Below are positions 1-6,747 of a stretch of DNA of 43,333 bases, piece after piece (within the stretch, counting starts at the first letter, position 1; each line of letters begins with the position of its first letter). The stretch comes from an uncultured Lachnospiraceae bacterium. Its GTDB lineage: Bacteria; Bacillota; Clostridia; Lachnospirales; Lachnospiraceae. Made by a program: the position numbers and the translations under genes. The stretch lies in contig CAJTPM010000032.1 in the NCBI GenBank assembly GCA_910578085.1, positions 1 to 43,333 on the forward strand, read 5' to 3'. A model generated the notes under the pieces. The model had not been told where the DNA came from. It ran no database searches and saw only the letters and a list, made by a program, of their open reading frames with translations.

Positions 1-64
1 ATATGGTCACCAAACGCGCCCGCACATTTTAAGGTATATGTCAATAGTTTTTTGAGAAATTTTT

Positions 65-83
65 TCCTCCAAAGTTTGGAGGA
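65..83. promoter_or_regulatory. Perfect 9-bp inverted repeat upstream of the XRE gene (candidate operator)
   Basis: TCCTCCAAA at 65-73 and TTTGGAGGA at 75-83 are perfect inverted copies around a single central base. The site lies about 90 nt upstream of the XRE regulator start. XRE proteins usually bind such palindromes as dimers and often control their own gene, so an operator role is inferred. No clear -35/-10 pair could be assigned around it. Confidence 0.45.
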
Positions 84-175
84 TGAAATAAAAAAGAGAA
101 ACAGAGATAGAGCGGAAATACGGGCTTTAAAGAGTTTCCGAGACTGCTCGATTTACAAATGGAATGGAGGTTTTT

Positions 176-541
176 ATGAACATAGCTGACCGTCTGAAAG
201 ACTTACGAAAAAATGCCGGTTATTCCCAGGAACAGCTTGCCGAAATGCTGGAGATTTCCAGACAGGCGGTTTCCAAATGGGAATCCGCACAGGGCTATCC
301 GGATATCGAAAATGTAATCCGGCTGTCGCAGATCTATCATGTCAGTACCGACTACATTCTTCTGGGAAGTAAAAATGAAACATCCCCTGATGATGTCCTT
401 CCGGAAAAGTCAAAAGTGAAGCGTGAAATGCATACGACAACCAGAAAAACACTCTGCATTATCGCTGTCATCGCGGCTACGGCACTGATCACTGTCTTAT
501 TTATCGCAGGGCTTGATCTGATAGCCAGTTTTTCCTATTAA
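176..541 (+). CDS. XRE-family transcriptional regulator with C-terminal membrane helix
   Basis: A 121-residue protein. Residues about 3-60 form an HTH_3/Cro-CI domain (RLKDLRKNAGYSQEQLAEML, then ISRQAVSKWESAQGYPDI), the recognition helix being the SRQAVSKWE segment typical of Firmicute XRE regulators. Residues about 90-118 form one hydrophobic membrane-spanning helix, so the DNA-binding domain is probably tethered to the inner face of the membrane. The ATG at 176 is preferred over the upstream in-frame ATG at 164 because GGAGG sits 5 nt before it. A CPBP membrane protease follows in the same direction after 89 nt, and the two are probably cotranscribed. A tethered regulator next to a membrane protease suggests, without proof, control by proteolysis or by membrane state. 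The target genes are unknown. Confidence 0.85.
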   Translation: MNIADRLKDLRKNAGYSQEQLAEMLEISRQAVSKWESAQGYPDIENVIRLSQIYHVSTDYILLGSKNETSPDDVLPEKSKVKREMHTTTRKTLCIIAVIAATALITVLFIAGLDLIASFSY

Positions 542-630
542 CGATATGCCTGGCGCGTCTGTGTCAGCGCCGCATCCACAGACTACCCGAATCTAATCCA
601 ACATAAAAGCGGCGCAGAAAGAAGGATCCC

Positions 631-1311
631 ATGCACACCAGAACAACAGACAAAAAAACAGCCTTTCTCGAAATATCCCTGTTTTTCCTTTTTATGCTGA
701 TATTGACAGTCCTTATGCGTCTGTCTGAACTGCATTTTCCCATCAACGGATTTATAACAGGTATTTTATGTTATCTTATCCTCTGCGCCGCTTTGCTTTT
801 TTACATGCTGCACCTGAAAAAAGAGCCGCTTTCTTCCATCGGCCTCAAAAAAATCTGTCTGACGGATATTCCGAAGGGGCTGCTTCTCGGTTTCTGCATG
901 TTTATCGTACAGCAGATACCGCTTCTACTCATGAAATTTGATTATTCCGCCTACGCCATGGCCCCCGATCCCGGCTATATCTTTGCAACAACCCTCTACT
1001 GCCTTTTCTGTGTGGGTTTCGCGGAAGAACTGATCTTCCGCGGTTTTATCTTACACAAAACGCTGGCTGCCTGTCCTTCAAAAATTTTGGCCGTCAGCCT
1101 GAACATTCTGCTTTTTTATTTGATCCACTGGTCCGCCATGCAGTTTACCTTCGGAGAATTTTACAATCTTACCCTGAATGTAATCATCCTGTGCGTTTAC
1201 TTTTTCTGCTCCAGGCAAAAAAGTCTGGCGCCGCTTATCATTGCCCACGGATTTTATGATGTTCTGACGTCCGTACTGCTGCCGGTTTTTGTTTATTACC
1301 GCGGACAATGA
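631..1311 (+). CDS. CPBP-family intramembrane glutamic endopeptidase (CAAX/Abi type)
   Basis: A 226-residue polytopic membrane protein with about six to seven hydrophobic segments. All three CPBP motifs are present in order: EExxxR at residues 132-137 (AEELIFRG), FxxxH at 162-166 (FYLIHW), and HxxxD at 206-210 (AHGFYD). These supply the catalytic glutamates and the metal/water-activating histidines of the family, so the enzyme looks active. Bacterial members process peptides, give self-protection from bacteriocins or have unknown substrates. AGAAGGA lies 6-7 nt before the ATG. It follows the membrane-tethered XRE gene and may act with it. A GCCAACC/GGTTGGC hairpin follows the stop codon at 1312-1328 but has no T-run. 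Confidence 0.88.
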   Translation: MHTRTTDKKTAFLEISLFFLFMLILTVLMRLSELHFPINGFITGILCYLILCAALLFYMLHLKKEPLSSIGLKKICLTDIPKGLLLGFCMFIVQQIPLLLMKFDYSAYAMAPDPGYIFATTLYCLFCVGFAEELIFRGFILHKTLAACPSKILAVSLNILLFYLIHWSAMQFTFGEFYNLTLNVIILCVYFFCSRQKSLAPLIIAHGFYDVLTSVLLPVFVYYRGQ

Positions 1312-1394
1312 GCCAACCAACGGTTGGCCTGGATATTTGGCGGCTGCTGTGAAGTTCCGGCCAGTCCCTGACCTATCCTTTATCAGGGGCCTAT

Positions 1395-1907
1395 TTATAC
1401 AGAAACCGAGAGTTCTGTCCCCGTCTCCGATTTACTGACTTCTCCGGTTTTTGTATAAATCACAGGTTCTGTCCGCACGGATTCTGCATTTACTCCGGCT
1501 GCATCGCCCCCCGCGGATTCCGTGCCGTCCGCCGTACTCTCCGATCCGTTATTTTCTTTGCACAGTATTTTTCCCTCTGTACTTATCTCAACGGTATCTG
1601 CATTCTTTTTGCTCTCTTCCAACCTCTTTTCAAAGTCTTCCCGCTCCTCTTTGCGTTTCCGGATGGCGCTTTCCTGCTCTGCCTCCGCCTTTTTCCTGGC
1701 CTCCTTTACATCCTCCTTCGTCCCTTCATGGGCTTTCACCTTATATTCATCCGCCTTTTGCGTAAAATCACCGGCATACCCCATGGCCCTTTCCATGGCA
1801 TCCACATCTCCTTTGCGCCTGGCCTCCCTAAAAACACGCATGGGCGTGCTTGTCAGCTCCATATTATTTTTTGATCCTACGATCCCTTCCATTGTCTTCG
1901 TGTTCAT
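1395..1907 (-). CDS. Small charged coiled-coil protein of unknown function
   Basis: A 170-residue protein that I cannot place in a named family. Residues about 30-110 are extremely rich in Lys, Glu and Arg and should form a long helix or coiled coil (for example EARKKAEAEQESAIRKRKEE). The C-terminal 60 residues are Ser/Thr/Gly/Glu-rich and probably disordered. There is no signal peptide or membrane segment, so it is cytoplasmic. The ATG at 1907 was chosen over an upstream in-frame start because AAAGGAGA precedes it at about 7 nt. It lies 116 nt downstream of the sensor kinase gene on the same strand and could share its transcript. A scaffolding or structural role is only a guess. Confidence 0.6.
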   Translation of the reverse strand: MNTKTMEGIVGSKNNMELTSTPMRVFREARRKGDVDAMERAMGYAGDFTQKADEYKVKAHEGTKEDVKEARKKAEAEQESAIRKRKEEREDFEKRLEESKKNADTVEISTEGKILCKENNGSESTADGTESAGGDAAGVNAESVRTEPVIYTKTGEVSKSETGTELSVSV

Positions 1908-2023
1908 CCCGCTGTCTCCTTTCACAACCTTCAAAATTATTCTGCTTACACCGGTTGTTTCGGCAGTGCGGCAGGGGGGTGTTAGTTTCCTGTCTCAAAC
2001 AGTTGTTTCGATGTCATATGCGG

Positions 2024-3349
2024 TTAAGAAATCGGCAACAGAATCGAAATACTGAAAACGCCTTCTTCCGCCTCGATCCGGATCGTCCCGTTGTACCGGC
2101 TCACCACATCTTTGACATTTAACAGACCAATTCCATGGCCCTTAGGGCTCCTTTTTCCTGTGGAACCGTCCCTGTATTGCTCCCTCCTGTCCATACTGTT
2201 CTTTCCCTCCACAAGAAAGCACTTTTTTACCTGCCTGGCTTCCATCTCAATAAAGCGCCGCTCCTCACAGGACAGCCTTCCGCAGGCTTCCAGCGCATTG
2301 TCCAGTATATTTCCAAAAAGGATACACAGATCAAACTCATGGATGCCGCAGTTCTTCGGAACCTGTACGTCGCACTCCCATTCGATCTGTTCCCGCTTTG
2401 CCTGTTGCCGTTTCTGATACAAAAGCGCATCCACCGCCCGGTTTCCCGTCAGATCAGCGCTGGCTTCCGGTATACCCCCCGCCATGTTCTCCAGATAAGC
2501 GCTCATCTTCTCCCACTCCCCGCCCGCAAGCAACCCTGACAGGGCTATCACATGATTTTTCATATCATGCCGCAGCCTCTCCGACTGTCTGTACTGCTCC
2601 TCAAGCATTCTGCAAACTGCGATCTGTGCATGATATCTGCCGCTTTTCTCCTGTTCCAGCCATACCCGGTTCATCCCAAACACGTAAGCCGCCGAAGCAA
2701 AGCCGGATAAAGCTGTCAACAGAAGAAATCCGAAATGGCTGAACATCTGGTCATAATACACGCTCATACTGCCGCCGCTCCTGACCATGATACCGTTGCC
2801 TGCGCCCCAGACAGCCACATCATTTACCGCCACCACCGCAAACAGCGGAACCGCCAGGAAAACATACCATTTCTCCGGCCTGCCGTAAAAGATATCTGTC
2901 AGGCATCCTGCCATCTGATGAATCGCCCCTAACACCAGGATCATGCTCACGGTCCCGATCAGATCAATCGTCCACCCCGGCAGATATGGTTCCGGTATTT
3001 TATTTACGGTATGCATCCAAAATAAAGCCGCACAAGAGAAAACAGAGGTAAAAAAATTCTCAAACAAGGTTATGACCGACACCGTAAAAGAGGCTGTAAA
3101 CAGTTTTTTCCCCCTGCTTCCCTGAAACAGCAAAAGCACCCACCCGGTAAAAAGCAAATGCTTAAGAAAGATCAGAAAAACAACGGGAAGTGTCCCCCGC
3201 CTGCCCATACAATACAAAAGCAGCCTGCCTGCCAGAGAAAGCAGGATGAACAATGCCTCCCGCTTCCCGGAAATCTCCAGATGTTTTTTACAGAATCTGT
3301 CAGCTGCCCATGGATAACTGACACAACACAGAATCTCACTGATACTCAT
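2024..3349 (-). CDS. GHKL-domain sensor histidine kinase (AgrC/CitA-like)
   Basis: A 441-residue membrane sensor kinase. Residues 1-225 hold about six hydrophobic segments, as in AgrC-type peptide sensors. A short coiled region leads into the dimerisation/phosphoacceptor motif LRHDMKNH, with His261 the phosphorylated residue. The ATPase domain follows with an N-box (GNILDNALEA, about 346-355) and a G-box (GHGIGLLNV, about 404-412), the GHKL/HATPase_c_5 type that pairs with LytTR regulators. It is encoded 64 nt downstream of the LytTR response regulator on the same strand, so the two form a cognate pair. No AgrD/AgrB-like peptide gene is adjacent, so the ligand is unknown. Confidence 0.88.
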   Translation of the reverse strand: MSISEILCCVSYPWAADRFCKKHLEISGKREALFILLSLAGRLLLYCMGRRGTLPVVFLIFLKHLLFTGWVLLLFQGSRGKKLFTASFTVSVITLFENFFTSVFSCAALFWMHTVNKIPEPYLPGWTIDLIGTVSMILVLGAIHQMAGCLTDIFYGRPEKWYVFLAVPLFAVVAVNDVAVWGAGNGIMVRSGGSMSVYYDQMFSHFGFLLLTALSGFASAAYVFGMNRVWLEQEKSGRYHAQIAVCRMLEEQYRQSERLRHDMKNHVIALSGLLAGGEWEKMSAYLENMAGGIPEASADLTGNRAVDALLYQKRQQAKREQIEWECDVQVPKNCGIHEFDLCILFGNILDNALEACGRLSCEERRFIEMEARQVKKCFLVEGKNSMDRREQYRDGSTGKRSPKGHGIGLLNVKDVVSRYNGTIRIEAEEGVFSISILLPIS

Positions 3350-3413
3350 TTCTCCCTAACTCCCATTCATCCGCTTCTGCAGACACTCCAATCCGGATCG
3401 TGAAATTTTAACT

Positions 3414-4130
3414 TCACCCTATCCCTCCGTTGTGTCTCATATATCTAAGGATCTCTCTGCAAAATCCCTCATATCTTCTTTTTGCGATCAGAATTCTTTC
3501 CCCGTTGTCCAGAATCGCTTCCTGCCTGTTGTAACCATCCACATGTTTCAGATTGATCAGATAACTTTTATGGCAGCGAAAAAAGCCCTTTCCCTGCAGC
3601 ATGTTTTCCAGCACACCGATCTGTTCATAGTAGGTGAAAACACCCTCCGTACCATGGGCATCGATCAGCCTTCCCTTTATCTCAAAATAACAGATATCGT
3701 CCAGAAACAGTTTTCGTTTCTGTCTTTCTCTGCTGACAATAATATACTCCTGCAGGCGTTTTTCTGTTTTCAACACGGCTTTCTGCAATACCCTTTTCAG
3801 CTTCTTTTCCGGAACCGGCTTCAGCAGATACTGAAAAGCCTCCACATCATAAGCTTCAAATACGTATTCTCTGCTGAAAGACATGAAAATCAGTATTTTG
3901 TCAAATGCCTTTTCGCGGAACAGCTGCGCTGTTCTCATACCGTCCAGTTCCTGCATGATAATATCGAGAAAAATGATATCATAACTGTCCGGAGATGCCA
4001 GCAGTTCCCGCCCGCTATAAAACTGCCGTACCATGCAGGGCGTTTTCATTTCCTTCATGATGACTTTTATTTTTTCCGCCATCTTACAGCATTCCATCAC
4101 TTCGTCATCGCATACCGCTATCCACAACAT
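3414..4130 (-). CDS. LytTR-family response regulator
   Basis: A 238-residue two-domain regulator. Residues 1-120 are a receiver domain with the acidic pair D8-D9 (CDDE), the phosphoacceptor D56 (FLDIIM) and the conserved lysine K104 (LLKPV). Residues about 135-235 are a LytTR DNA-binding domain with the characteristic FFRCHKSYLINLKHV segment. The start at 4130 fits AGGTG with 6-nt spacing. ATG 4136 is the alternative, and the longer TTG-initiated frame has no good ribosome site. It pairs with the GHKL kinase downstream. A -10-like TATAAT and an ATGACAGC inverted repeat lie about 150-190 nt upstream, suggesting an own promoter with autoregulation. Confidence 0.88.
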   Translation of the reverse strand: MLWIAVCDDEVMECCKMAEKIKVIMKEMKTPCMVRQFYSGRELLASPDSYDIIFLDIIMQELDGMRTAQLFREKAFDKILIFMSFSREYVFEAYDVEAFQYLLKPVPEKKLKRVLQKAVLKTEKRLQEYIIVSRERQKRKLFLDDICYFEIKGRLIDAHGTEGVFTYYEQIGVLENMLQGKGFFRCHKSYLINLKHVDGYNRQEAILDNGERILIAKRRYEGFCREILRYMRHNGGIG

Positions 4131-4278
4131 TTCCATCACCTGCTTTCCCCAAATTTCTGCCAGAGCACAGCCGCATACCGCGCCTTCCGACATTTTTATG
4201 CGCAGGCCGCATAAGGGAATTTGCTGCCAGGACAGCATGCGGGCTGTGCACAAGCAGGGGAAAAATCTTCCCTATTTG

Positions 4279-4320
4279 ATTATATCGGCATGACAGCAAA
4301 CAAAGTTTCGACGCTGTCAT
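4279..4320 (-). promoter_or_regulatory. Candidate promoter/operator of the LytTR-kinase pair
   Basis: On the minus strand a perfect TATAAT (4279-4284) lies about 150 nt upstream of the response regulator. Immediately upstream of it is the inverted repeat ATGACAGC (4290-4297) / GCTGTCAT (4313-4320) with a 15-nt spacer, covering the -35 area. No good -35 hexamer is visible, which would fit an activator-dependent promoter. The role is inferred from position. Confidence 0.4.
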
Positions 4321-4337
4321 AAACGGATGTATACATG

Positions 4338-5489
4338 TCATGACCGTATCGCAGCAGACCTGCCAGCTCTTTTCGTCCGCAGCTTTTCCTTTTTTATTTC
4401 CGCGGACAACGAGCCGGGTGGCTGCTTGCAGGCATCTGGCAACTGTTTCGCTTCGCACAGTCTCTTGTCCTCCAGAAATTTTTTCTTTCTCGGATCGCCT
4501 TCCGCACACCAGATCATCAGAGATTTCAGATCAAAGACCGAACTCCATACCGTCTCAAAATCCGGTTCCCTGTCATACTGGCAGATAAAGCCATACTCGC
4601 CCTTTAAGAGCCTCTTTGTTTTTTCCACGCAGTCGGTGCTGTTTTTCCTCATATGCTTTGAAAAACCGTTCATCACCGTCTCGTACCGCTTATGGGAATC
4701 ATAGTCATTCCCATGAGCATCATCATATTTTTTCATCTCATCAGACGTAAAACTGTTGACCGTACATATTATCTTTTCTGCGCCAAAAACTTCTGCTTCC
4801 CGAATCCGTTTCAAAGCGGGTGTGCATTCCACCACCGTCATCCGGCCGTTACAGTCCGCAAACAGGATGTTGCAGTTGGATGCTATGGGCAGTTCCGAAA
4901 GCATCGCGACAGCCTGTTCCGTATTCCTCGCCTTTTCCAGCATATACCGCACGATAAAGCAGGAATTAAATCCCGCCCGGATCTTTTTCAGATCCGTCAT
5001 AACAAAAGTCATGGCCACTGCAAGTCCGTGTTCGTTGATCCCCTCTTCCCCGTTGATAAAGGATGAGGTGGTGATATGGAATCTGTTTCCCCCGTCCGGC
5101 GTATAGATCTCACTCTTACAGCCCTTTCTCAGATAAGGCGGCAGATCGTTGTTTCTGCCGTAGATCACCCTGTCCCCGCTCGTGCAGGCAAAGGCAGTAC
5201 ATCCCCTGACCTCCACCGGGATATTATCCTCCAGATTATACATGCAGCACCCCATACATAACATCCAGGAAGCAAATTGCATATACTCCATGTCCACCGT
5301 ATCGCTCACCCCTTTTATCTCCTCACAGACTTCCGGGAAAAAATATCGCAGGATCTTCTCACTTTCTGTTCCGTGTTCCAGCTGAAAATCATCCAACTGC
5401 AATGGAAAGGATATCCCGCTTCTGTTAAAAATTTTTCCGCGTTTTACGCCCATTCCGTAATGATCGCCCTTAAATCTTCCATGATACAT
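4338..5489 (-). CDS. C45-family N-terminal nucleophile acyltransferase/amide hydrolase (AAT-like)
   Basis: A 383-residue protein of the acyl-CoA:6-aminopenicillanate acyltransferase (peptidase C45, Ntn hydrolase) family. Proenzymes of this fold cut themselves before a cysteine that becomes the N-terminal nucleophile. Here VRGCTAFAC places the scissile bond at Gly96-Cys97, followed by the conserved GRNNDLPP segment at about 111-118 and ITTSSFINGEEGINEHGLAV. Family members hydrolyse or form N-acyl bonds (penicillins, acyl amino acids, choloyl-type amides), and the substrate here is unknown. There is no signal peptide, so it is cytoplasmic. The ATG at 5489 follows GGAGG by 10 nt and is preferred over an upstream GTG. 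It lies 207 nt upstream of the LytTR/kinase pair on the same strand, but the gap contains its own promoter-like signals. Confidence 0.8.
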   Translation of the reverse strand: MYHGRFKGDHYGMGVKRGKIFNRSGISFPLQLDDFQLEHGTESEKILRYFFPEVCEEIKGVSDTVDMEYMQFASWMLCMGCCMYNLEDNIPVEVRGCTAFACTSGDRVIYGRNNDLPPYLRKGCKSEIYTPDGGNRFHITTSSFINGEEGINEHGLAVAMTFVMTDLKKIRAGFNSCFIVRYMLEKARNTEQAVAMLSELPIASNCNILFADCNGRMTVVECTPALKRIREAEVFGAEKIICTVNSFTSDEMKKYDDAHGNDYDSHKRYETVMNGFSKHMRKNSTDCVEKTKRLLKGEYGFICQYDREPDFETVWSSVFDLKSLMIWCAEGDPRKKKFLEDKRLCEAKQLPDACKQPPGSLSAEIKKEKLRTKRAGRSAAIRS

Positions 5490-5571
5490 CTTCTGTTTTC
5501 CTCCTGCTGCAATAAGATTTACAGTTAACACTTCTACTGTTTACTATATAATTTTACTCTGCTTTTGCTCT

Positions 5572-5629
5572 ATAATATCTTTTCTGACCGGTCTTTTTCA
5601 AGTTTATACAAATATAAATTTTATGTCAA
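5572..5629 (-). promoter_or_regulatory. Candidate promoters for the C45 acylase gene
   Basis: Two minus-strand options are visible upstream of the acylase gene. The first is TTGAAA (5596-5601) with TATTAT (5572-5577) at 18-nt spacing. The second is TTGACA (5624-5629) with TATAAA (5603-5608) at a short 15-nt spacing. The first has the better geometry. The surrounding region is very AT-rich. Confidence 0.4.
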
Positions 5630-5677
5630 TAGATTTATTTTATTTGCAAAAGCGTTTCTTAAAATCTGTCATATCGG

Positions 5678-5706
5678 TTTTCATCGGCAGATAAATACGG
5701 TATAAT
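5678..5706 (+). promoter_or_regulatory. Candidate promoter upstream of the truncated GNAT gene
   Basis: TTTTCA (5678-5683, 4/6 match to TTGACA) and a perfect TATAAT (5701-5706) are 17 nt apart. Transcription would begin near 5713 and run into the GNAT remnant at 5767. Confidence 0.4.
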
Positions 5707-5766
5707 AGGATAACTTCTATTCAAAAAAGTAAAAATAAAATACTTTTACCGAGGATTAAACAAAAT

Positions 5767-6120
5767 ATGGCCCTCCCTGGGGGACGGCTTTATTTGGCAT
5801 ACTGTGAAGAGGAACCGGCCGGATGCATCGGTCTCAGAAAAATTGATGAGAAAACCTGTGAAATGAAGCGCCTTTATGTCAGACCCCGGTTCAGAGGCCG
5901 GCGCCTCGCAGAACAGTTAGTCCAAAAGATTATAGCAGATGCAGAGGACATCGGATATTCCTGTATGCTGTTAGATACCCTTCCCTTCTTAAAAACTGCG
6001 ATCCATCTCTACAAAAAATACGGATTTTACGAGACGGAATGCTATAACAACAGCCCCATGCGCACTTCCATATTCATGAGGTTCGATTTAAATCATTCAG
6101 CCAAGATGAAGCAGAGATAA
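5767..6120 (+). pseudogene. GNAT acetyltransferase lacking its N-terminus (remnant)
   Basis: 117 residues covering most of a GNAT fold. It has the central strands (GRLYLAYCEEEPAGCIGLRK), the acetyl-CoA loop region (MKRLYVRPRFRGRRLAEQLV, the R/Q-x-x-G-x-G/A variant) and the C-terminal KKYGFYE motif. Relatives of this subfamily are about 150-160 residues and begin about 45 residues earlier with an 'LFxEYxxxLGxDL' type helix. That part is absent. The open frame upstream as far as 5695 encodes only AT-rich low-quality sequence (IRYNRITSIQKSKNK...) with no ATG and no resemblance. GAGG lies 12 nt before the ATG at 5767, so a short product may still be made. I read it as a 5'-deleted pseudogene, though a shortened functional protein cannot be excluded. 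Confidence 0.65.
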
Positions 6121-6231
6121 AATTCCGGTGTGTATCTATAATACTCTAATCATACAAATCTCAGAGCTTTTGTAAAATGTTCTGCAATTGTTATCACTCA
6201 TTTATTTTTCTTTCGGATAGTGCCAAAGCAG

Positions 6232-6266
6232 CCCCCTGCTGATAATATGCAGAGGGTTATGTTTTT
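6232..6266 (+). terminator. Weak hairpin with T-run after the GNAT remnant
   Basis: CCCCCTGC (6232-6239) can pair with GCAGAGGG (6249-6256) with a bulge, and a TTTTT run follows after six bases. This is a weak intrinsic-terminator candidate separating the GNAT remnant from the BlaI-like gene. Confidence 0.35.
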
Positions 6267-6296
6267 GTCAAATTTTATTACTTTATCCCTTTCCCC

Positions 6297-6350
6297 TTGA
6301 CATTTGTATAACGAAGTGTTATATTTTAATAGTCAACAAAATGTTATACA
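6297..6350 (+). promoter_or_regulatory. Promoter and inverted-repeat operator of the BlaI/M56 operon
   Basis: A perfect TTGACA (6297-6302) and TATATT (6320-6325) are separated by 17 nt. Overlapping them is TGTATAAC (6305-6312) with an inverted GTTATA (6318-6323), and a full inverted copy GTTATACA at 6343-6350 just before the ribosome site. BlaI/MecI repressors bind TACA/TGTA-containing dyads, so these are probably the repressor's own operators. Confidence 0.7.
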
Positions 6351-6366
6351 TCAAGGAGAAGCCACA

Positions 6367-6747
6367 ATGCTGCAACAACTATCTGATGCCGAACTTGAAA
6401 TCATGAAGATCGTATGGGAAAACCCGTCGAAGGTGACACTGTTCCCCTACATCATGGAAGGACTGGCTGCCAGAGGAAAACCATGTCAGAAAAATACATT
6501 GATCGTGCTTTTGTCAAGACTGATGAACAAAGGCTATCTGAACGCCCAAAAAATCGGACGGCGAAACGAATACACTACTCTCATTTCTGAGACGGAGTAC
6601 CAGACCGCGCAGACGAAAAACTTTGTGAATAAGATCTATGAGGGAAACGTAAACGATCTGGTCTGCAATCTGATCTCGGGAGATCTGCTGTCAGAGGAAG
6701 AATATCTGGAACTGAAAAAGCTGCTGGAGAAAGGACGGGAAAGATGA
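6367..6747 (+). CDS. BlaI/MecI/CopY-family winged-helix repressor
   Basis: A 126-residue repressor of the Penicillinase_R family. Residues 1-75 are the winged helix (LSDAELEIMKIVWENP, then TLIVLLSRLMNKGYLNAQKIGRRNEY), and the C-terminal helices (residues 84-124) serve dimerisation. The segment LVCNLISGDLLSEEEYLEL aligns with the region where BlaR1 signalling leads to cleavage of S. aureus BlaI after Asn101. Here Asn101 is kept but is followed by Leu instead of Phe. The ATG at 6367 has AAGGAG 8 nt upstream and is preferred over a TTG at 6304 lying in the promoter. Its stop overlaps the start of the M56 gene (ATGA), so the two are translationally coupled. It probably represses its own operon through the adjacent dyads. 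Confidence 0.9.
   Translation: MLQQLSDAELEIMKIVWENPSKVTLFPYIMEGLAARGKPCQKNTLIVLLSRLMNKGYLNAQKIGRRNEYTTLISETEYQTAQTKNFVNKIYEGNVNDLVCNLISGDLLSEEEYLELKKLLEKGRER

Noticed and set aside
557..583. GTCTGTG/CACAGAC hairpin between the XRE and CPBP genes
   Set aside because: Perfect over 7 bp but with a 13-nt loop and no T-run; not a convincing terminator or operator.
1312..1328. GCCAACC-AAC-GGTTGGC hairpin after the CPBP gene as a terminator
   Set aside because: Strong stem but a 3-nt loop and no following T-run, so intrinsic termination is not supported.
2091..3403. Plus-strand reading frames opposite the sensor kinase
   Set aside because: They lack ribosome sites and family motifs and lie opposite a clear GHKL kinase; shadows of the real gene.
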